9,943 nt of DNA from the NCBI GenBank assembly GCA_023415715.1, contig JAEZJP010000111.1, positions 1 to 9,943 on the forward strand, read 5' to 3'. Below the pieces are notes generated by a model, which was not told where the DNA came from, ran no database searches, and saw only the letters and a program-made list of their open reading frames with translations. This stretch comes from Bacillota bacterium (GTDB lineage Bacteria > Bacillota > Clostridia > Christensenellales > Aristaeellaceae). The position numbers and the translations under genes are program-made. Position 1 is the stretch's first letter; each line of letters opens with the position of its first letter. Positions 6,211 through 9,943 of this stretch are shown here, one piece after another.

Positions 6211-7251
6211 ATGAAAAAGTGGATTGCTTTGCTTCTCATCGCGTGCATGCTGGTTCCCGCCGCAACATTTGCGGAAAGCGCGGGCGTGGTAAACATTTTC
6301 AACTGGGAAGACTATATCGACGAGCAAACGCTGGAGATGTTCACCGCCGAGACCGGTATCAAGGTCAATTACATGAAGTTTACCACCAACGAGGATATGC
6401 TGGTGCAGGTGGAAGCTGCTCCCTCCGCCTTTGACGTAGTGTTCCCCTCGGATTATTGCGTGGAGCGTATGATTTCCAAGGGGCTGTTGGAAAAAATCGA
6501 TTTGGCCAACGTGACCAACGTGGATCAGATCCTGCCGGAATTGCGCAGCGCTTCCTATGATCCCGCGGGCGAATACAGCGTGCCTTACATGTGGGGCACC
6601 GTGGGCATCCTCTACAACAAAACCATGGTCACGGAACCCGTGGACAGCTGGTCCGTCCTCTGGGATACGAAGTACAAAAATAACGTGTTTATGATGGATA
6701 GCATCCGGGATACCATGGGTATCACGCTCAAGTACCTGGGTGAATCCATGAACACACGTGACCCCATTGCCTTGGAAAAGGCCAAAGAGCTTCTTATCAA
6801 GCAAAAGCAGGATGGCATCGTAAAAGCCTATCAGGTGGATGAAACCAAGGATAAGATGGTGGCCGGCGAAGCCGCCCTGGCTCTGGTCTGGAGCGGAGAC
6901 GCTCAGTATGCCATCGACCTGAATGAGGATCTTGACTATGTGGTGCCCAAGGAAGGCTCTAACGTGTGGGTGGATGCCATGGTCATACCCAAGGGCGCCA
7001 AGAACAAGGCCAATGCGGAGGCCTTCATCAACTTTATGTCACGGCCCGACATCGCAAAGCTTAATTGCGAAGCCATATGGTATTCCTCCCCCAACGCCGG
7101 CGCAATCGAGCTGATGGGCGATGAATACAAAAGCAATCCTGTTATGAACCCTGCCCCCGAAGTGGTGCAAAGATGCGAATACTTCAACGATATCCAGGAT
7201 TTCATTGAGATCTACAACGCCCTGTGGCTTGACATTAAGAGCGCAAAGTAA
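6211..7251 (+). CDS. potD: PotD, extracytoplasmic polyamine-binding protein
   Basis: Captures spermidine/putrescine outside the membrane and delivers it to PotB/PotC. The 346-residue protein begins with a signal peptide, MKKWIALLLIACMLVPAATF, with likely cleavage after TFA (residue 21). Residues matching the E. coli PotD pocket are present: W32 and Y35 in NWEDY, S80 and Y82 in PSDY, W227 in LVWSGD, W253 and D255 in NVWVDAM, and Y291 in YSSPN. In the central acidic patch DSIRD (163-167), the E. coli pattern D-x-x-E reads S-x-x-D. I chose ATG at 6211 because AGGAGG (6196-6201) is 9 bases upstream and the signal peptide begins there; the frame is open to 6145 without a ribosome site. The only cysteine near the N-terminus is C12 in LIAC, mid-helix, so a lipoprotein anchor is doubtful. 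Last gene of the operon. Confidence 0.93.
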   Translation: MKKWIALLLIACMLVPAATFAESAGVVNIFNWEDYIDEQTLEMFTAETGIKVNYMKFTTNEDMLVQVEAAPSAFDVVFPSDYCVERMISKGLLEKIDLANVTNVDQILPELRSASYDPAGEYSVPYMWGTVGILYNKTMVTEPVDSWSVLWDTKYKNNVFMMDSIRDTMGITLKYLGESMNTRDPIALEKAKELLIKQKQDGIVKAYQVDETKDKMVAGEAALALVWSGDAQYAIDLNEDLDYVVPKEGSNVWVDAMVIPKGAKNKANAEAFINFMSRPDIAKLNCEAIWYSSPNAGAIELMGDEYKSNPVMNPAPEVVQRCEYFNDIQDFIEIYNALWLDIKSAK

Positions 7252-7264
7252 TCTCCGAAGGTTC

Positions 7265-7309
7265 CCAAAGGGCGATCGGAAAGCCCTTTGGTCGCGCCCG
7301 CAGGCGCGA
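7265..7309 (+). other. Two adjacent perfect hairpins after potD
   Basis: CCAAAGGGC (7265-7273) pairs with GCCCTTTGG (7283-7291) around a 9-base loop. TCGCGCC (7292-7298) follows with no gap and pairs with GGCGCGA (7303-7309) around CGCA. The two stems abut and could stack coaxially. No T-run follows the second, so they look more like 3'-end protection or a weak terminator than a standard intrinsic terminator. Confidence 0.5.
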
Positions 7310-7336
7310 AATCCCTTTCTATTCAGATTCATATAG

Positions 7337-7370
7337 AAGCAGGCCCGACAAGTAAAGCGAGCCTGCTTTT
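7337..7370. terminator. Intrinsic terminator between potD and the second XRE gene
   Basis: AAGCAGGC (7337-7344) pairs perfectly with GCCTGCTT (7361-7368) and runs into TTTT (7367-7370), a plausible end for the pot operon. On the opposite strand the same stem is followed by TTCTATAT, so it may also stop transcripts from the XRE-cupin gene at 7380-7931. The 16-base loop and short T-run make it moderate in strength. Confidence 0.6.
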
Positions 7371-7379
7371 GAACATTGA

Positions 7380-7931
7380 TTATCTCGGATAATACAATAC
7401 CATGCTCATCTCCACCGGTACATCCCCATCATTCCTGTACCCGTGGACCATATCCGCCTTAAAGTGTATGGAATCGCCGCTGCGTAAAATCTCCTCCCTG
7501 CCATCGATGATCACTACAGCTTCTCCCATAAATACGGTGATATATTCCTCCGTGCCGCTTAAATGCGCTGAAGAATCAAACGTACATTTCGGCTGCATTC
7601 CGATGCGGTAGATTTCAAAACGCCTTTCTTCGTCAAAGGGAAAGATGGGATGGTTGATGAACAGCCCGCCGCACTCCACCATAGGCATAATATCCTGTTC
7701 CCTTACGATCTCCGTTTCTTCCGTTTCCCTTTCCAAAAAGGATGTAAAGGATATTTTCAACCCGTTGGCAATTTTCCAAAGCACGCTGATGGTTGGGTTT
7801 ACTTCCCCACGCTCGATCTGTCCCAGCATGCTCTTGGAAACGCCTGACAGCCGGGAGACAGTGTCCAGGCTCATTTTTCGCGCTTCGCGTATCTTTTTGA
7901 AGTTTCCGGCAATGGTCCGGTTCACATCCAT
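7380..7931 (-). CDS. XRE-family regulator with C-terminal cupin domain (second copy type)
   Basis: A 183-residue regulator with an N-terminal XRE helix-turn-helix at about 7-66 (NFKKIREARKMSLDTVSRLS, then VSKSMLGQIERGEVNPTISVLWKIA). A C-terminal cupin covers about 105-180: H123 in SSAHLSGTEEYITVF, GSG-type turn SGDSIHFKAD at 151-160, and H163 in MVHGYRN. ATG at 7931-7929 has GGAGGG 8 bases upstream. It is divergent from a LysE/RhtB-type exporter, and XRE-cupin proteins next to such exporters usually control them in response to an amino acid or related amine. It is not a recent duplicate of the pot regulator: beyond the shared fold, residues differ widely, including the cupin motifs. The ligand is unknown. 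Confidence 0.83.
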   Translation of the reverse strand: MDVNRTIAGNFKKIREARKMSLDTVSRLSGVSKSMLGQIERGEVNPTISVLWKIANGLKISFTSFLERETEETEIVREQDIMPMVECGGLFINHPIFPFDEERRFEIYRIGMQPKCTFDSSAHLSGTEEYITVFMGEAVVIIDGREEILRSGDSIHFKADMVHGYRNDGDVPVEMSMVLYYPR

Positions 7932-7952
7932 AAAATTTTCCCTCCGGAACGA

Positions 7953-7981
7953 TTGACATTATACTGCACGTACCGTATTAT
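7953..7981 (+). promoter_or_regulatory. Promoter of the LysE-type exporter
   Basis: TTGACA (7953-7958, perfect) is followed by 17 bases and TATTAT (7976-7981, 5 of 6). Predicted start near 7988, giving a leader of about 56 bases before ATG at 8044. The -10 bases also serve the opposing promoter. Confidence 0.65.
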
Positions 7982-8005
7982 ATATCGCATATCCATTCCT
8001 ATCCA
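7977..8005 (-). promoter_or_regulatory. Promoter of the second XRE-cupin gene
   Basis: On the minus strand TGGATA (8005-8000, 4 of 6) is followed by 17 bases and TATAAT (7982-7977, perfect), with a predicted start near 7970. An alternative TATAAT at 7963-7958 has no acceptable -35. The two -10 boxes on opposite strands overlap by five bases. Confidence 0.55.
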
Positions 8006-8010
8006 TGGCC

Positions 8011-8023
8011 AGTATACCATACT
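8011..8023. repeat. Small inverted repeat in the exporter leader (possible operator)
   Basis: AGTAT-ACC-ATACT has 5-base arms and lies downstream of the exporter's predicted start and just upstream of the XRE -35 box. Its position would suit a repressor site affecting both genes. The arms are short, so support is weak. Confidence 0.3.
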
Positions 8024-8043
8024 TGTTCCGGGAGGTAAACCAA

Positions 8044-8625
8044 ATGCCCAATCCACTCGCTTTCCTGGCATATATCCTGGTGACGGCATACACGCCGGGA
8101 CCCAACAACATACTCTCCATGAGCAACGGCAGCATGTACGGGTTCAAAAGAAGCTTCCCGTTCAATGTGGGCATCCTGTGCGGCTTTTTTATCGTTATGA
8201 CGTTGTGCACGCTTTTCAGTGCCGCGTTGTACACGGTGATCCCAAAAATAAAAATGGCCATGCTGATTATTGGGGCAATCTACATGCTTTATCTGGCATG
8301 GAAGATTTTCAAAAGCACCATGCATGATCCGCAAGCACAAAAAAACAGAAGCACCTTCCTTTCTGGCATGATGCTTCAGTTTGTGAACCCCAAGATCATG
8401 GTATACGGCATCACTTCGATGTCTGTATATATCCTACCCTATTACAAGGACCTGGCGCACGTGATCCTCTTTGGCCTGCTTTTGTCCCTGGTAGGCTTTT
8501 CCGCCACACTTTGCTGGTCGGCATTTGGTACGGTGTTCAGCCGACTTTTGAAAAACCATGCCAAAGTGCTGAACCCCATCATGGCTGTTCTTTTGGTATA
8601 CTGTGCCGTGTCGCTGTTTTTCTAA
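8044..8625 (+). CDS. LysE/RhtB-family amino-acid exporter
   Basis: A 193-residue inner-membrane protein of the LysE/RhtB translocator family, which exports amino acids such as lysine, threonine or homoserine and sometimes other small molecules. The diagnostic TPGPNNILSMSNG lies at 17-29 in the first helix region. About six hydrophobic segments occur near 4-20, 42-62, 69-88, 107-131, 138-160 and 174-192, with LQFVNPKIMVYGI at 111-123 as the second conserved block. ATG at 8044 is supported by GGGAGG at 8030-8035, 8 bases upstream; the 13 codons open before it have no ribosome site. It is divergent from an XRE-cupin gene that probably controls it. The TAA stop is one base from the psuG stop on the other strand. 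The substrate is not predictable. Confidence 0.87.
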   Translation: MPNPLAFLAYILVTAYTPGPNNILSMSNGSMYGFKRSFPFNVGILCGFFIVMTLCTLFSAALYTVIPKIKMAMLIIGAIYMLYLAWKIFKSTMHDPQAQKNRSTFLSGMMLQFVNPKIMVYGITSMSVYILPYYKDLAHVILFGLLLSLVGFSATLCWSAFGTVFSRLLKNHAKVLNPIMAVLLVYCAVSLFF

Positions 8626-8626
8626 A

Positions 8627-9540
<914 letters not shown>

Positions 9541-9544
<4 letters not shown>

Positions 9545-9943
9545 ATGGATCCGCCTCCAGCATTCATCATTTTGTTTTCCAATAATTGATACGACATATC
9601 CTCCCGGATGGCACCCTTGGCTTCGGCGCAAAGCGCGGCAGCAGAAAGGCCCATCATAGCCATTTCCTTGGACATCCTGCCCATAAAATAACCGTACGAG
9701 GCCGCAGACATGAACGCGTCACCGCAGCCAGTGGTATTCTCAATCCTTCCGGGGCAGCAAGGCAGTATCCCCCGTTCCCGTCCATCGTCATAGTATACCC
9801 CTTCCCCGCCCAGGGAAATGAACACCAGCTTTACGCCTTTATTATGCAGCGATTCCGCCGCCCTGGGCAAATCTTCATTGCCATGGATAGATACCTCGGA
9901 AAGCACCTCGGCTTCCGGACGGTTGGGCTTTACACAATAAACA
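9541..9943 (-). CDS. psuK: PsuK-like PfkB-family sugar/nucleoside kinase (C-terminal part)
   Basis: The last 133 residues of a PfkB/ribokinase-family kinase; the 5' end lies beyond the right edge, and translation continues upstream through VYCVKPNRPEAEVLSE. Seen here are the KPNRPE block, LVFISLGGEGVYYDD (the beta-strand/GG-G loop), and TTGCGDAFMSA, the family signature whose aspartate is the catalytic base. The remaining C-terminal helix ends in a glycine-rich MMNAGGGSI. Because psuG overlaps its stop (TTGA), the substrate is almost certainly pseudouridine, phosphorylated at the 5' position to feed PsuG. The PfkB family is sure; the PsuK call rests mainly on the neighbour. Confidence 0.82.

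Larger units (their letters stand above)
7941..8035. repeat. Inverted repeat CCTCCGGAAC / GTTCCGGGAGG framing the divergent promoters
   Basis: The left copy (7941-7950) includes the XRE Shine-Dalgarno and the right copy (8025-8035) the exporter Shine-Dalgarno. They match in opposite orientation apart from one extra G. Part of the match is explained by the ribosome sites; the GTTCC part is not, so both leaders share a motif outside the core site. Confidence 0.35.

Noticed and set aside
6178..6804. Minus-strand open frame (208 codons) over potD
   Set aside because: His/Gly-rich antisense composition, fully inside potD and its upstream spacer; no supporting signals.
7958..7963. Perfect TATAAT on the minus strand as the XRE -10 box
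   Set aside because: No acceptable -35 at 16-18 bases; the TATAAT at 7982-7977 has a 4 of 6 match at 17 bases.
9545..9631. 29 additional N-terminal codons on psuG
   Set aside because: They lie inside the kinase gene with no ribosome site, whereas TTG at 9544 has GGAGG, couples to the kinase stop and gives the family's normal length and catalytic-residue numbering.

Overview
The window looks like a chromosomal segment of a Gram-positive-type bacterium, most likely a Clostridia-like member of the Bacillota with moderate G+C. The clues are strong purine-rich Shine-Dalgarno sites (AGGAGG type), several TTG/GTG starts used in 4-base stop/start overlaps, SigA-like promoters, and an XRE-cupin regulator heading a potABCD operon. 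This assignment is inferred from style and gene content, not from a marker gene.

Layout. (1) Positions 1-2397, minus strand: a cluster of three SPFH/band-7 membrane proteins, hflK then hflC (GTGA overlap), followed after a 166-base gap by the N-terminal part of a flotillin-like protein that leaves the left edge. (2) Positions 2398-2739: a divergent control region. It holds a probable hflKC promoter on the minus strand. On the plus strand it holds a near-consensus promoter whose -35 box lies inside a palindrome, and whose predicted transcript begins with a roughly 73-nt imperfect stem-loop. (3) Positions 2740-7251, plus strand: an XRE-cupin regulator followed by a complete spermidine/putrescine-type ABC importer, potA-potB-potC-potD. 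potA/potB and potB/potC overlap as TTGA. Three hairpins follow potD. (4) Positions 7380-8625: a second XRE-cupin regulator (minus) divergent from a LysE/RhtB-family exporter (plus), with antiparallel promoters that share the same -10 bases. (5) Positions 8627-9943, minus strand: a pseudouridine catabolism pair, a PfkB-family kinase (psuK-like, cut by the right edge) and psuG (pseudouridine-5'-phosphate glycosidase), overlapping as TTGA. psuG ends one base from the end of the lysE-like gene.

How it works together. PotD captures polyamine outside the membrane, PotB/PotC form the channel and PotA supplies ATP energy. The upstream XRE-cupin is the natural candidate sensor. The second XRE-cupin probably controls the LysE-type exporter next to it. 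PsuK would phosphorylate pseudouridine and PsuG would split the product into uracil and ribose 5-phosphate. The SPFH proteins would form membrane-quality-control or microdomain assemblies.

Most genes belong to known families. The most interesting signals are in the non-coding DNA (the pot leader hairpin with its -35 palindrome, and the shared -10 divergent promoter) and in protein oddities: an HflC insertion, an extra N-terminal membrane segment in PotB, and a PotD without a convincing lipobox. I found no RNA gene, CRISPR array, insertion sequence or prophage. I did not find a clear novel multi-gene system.
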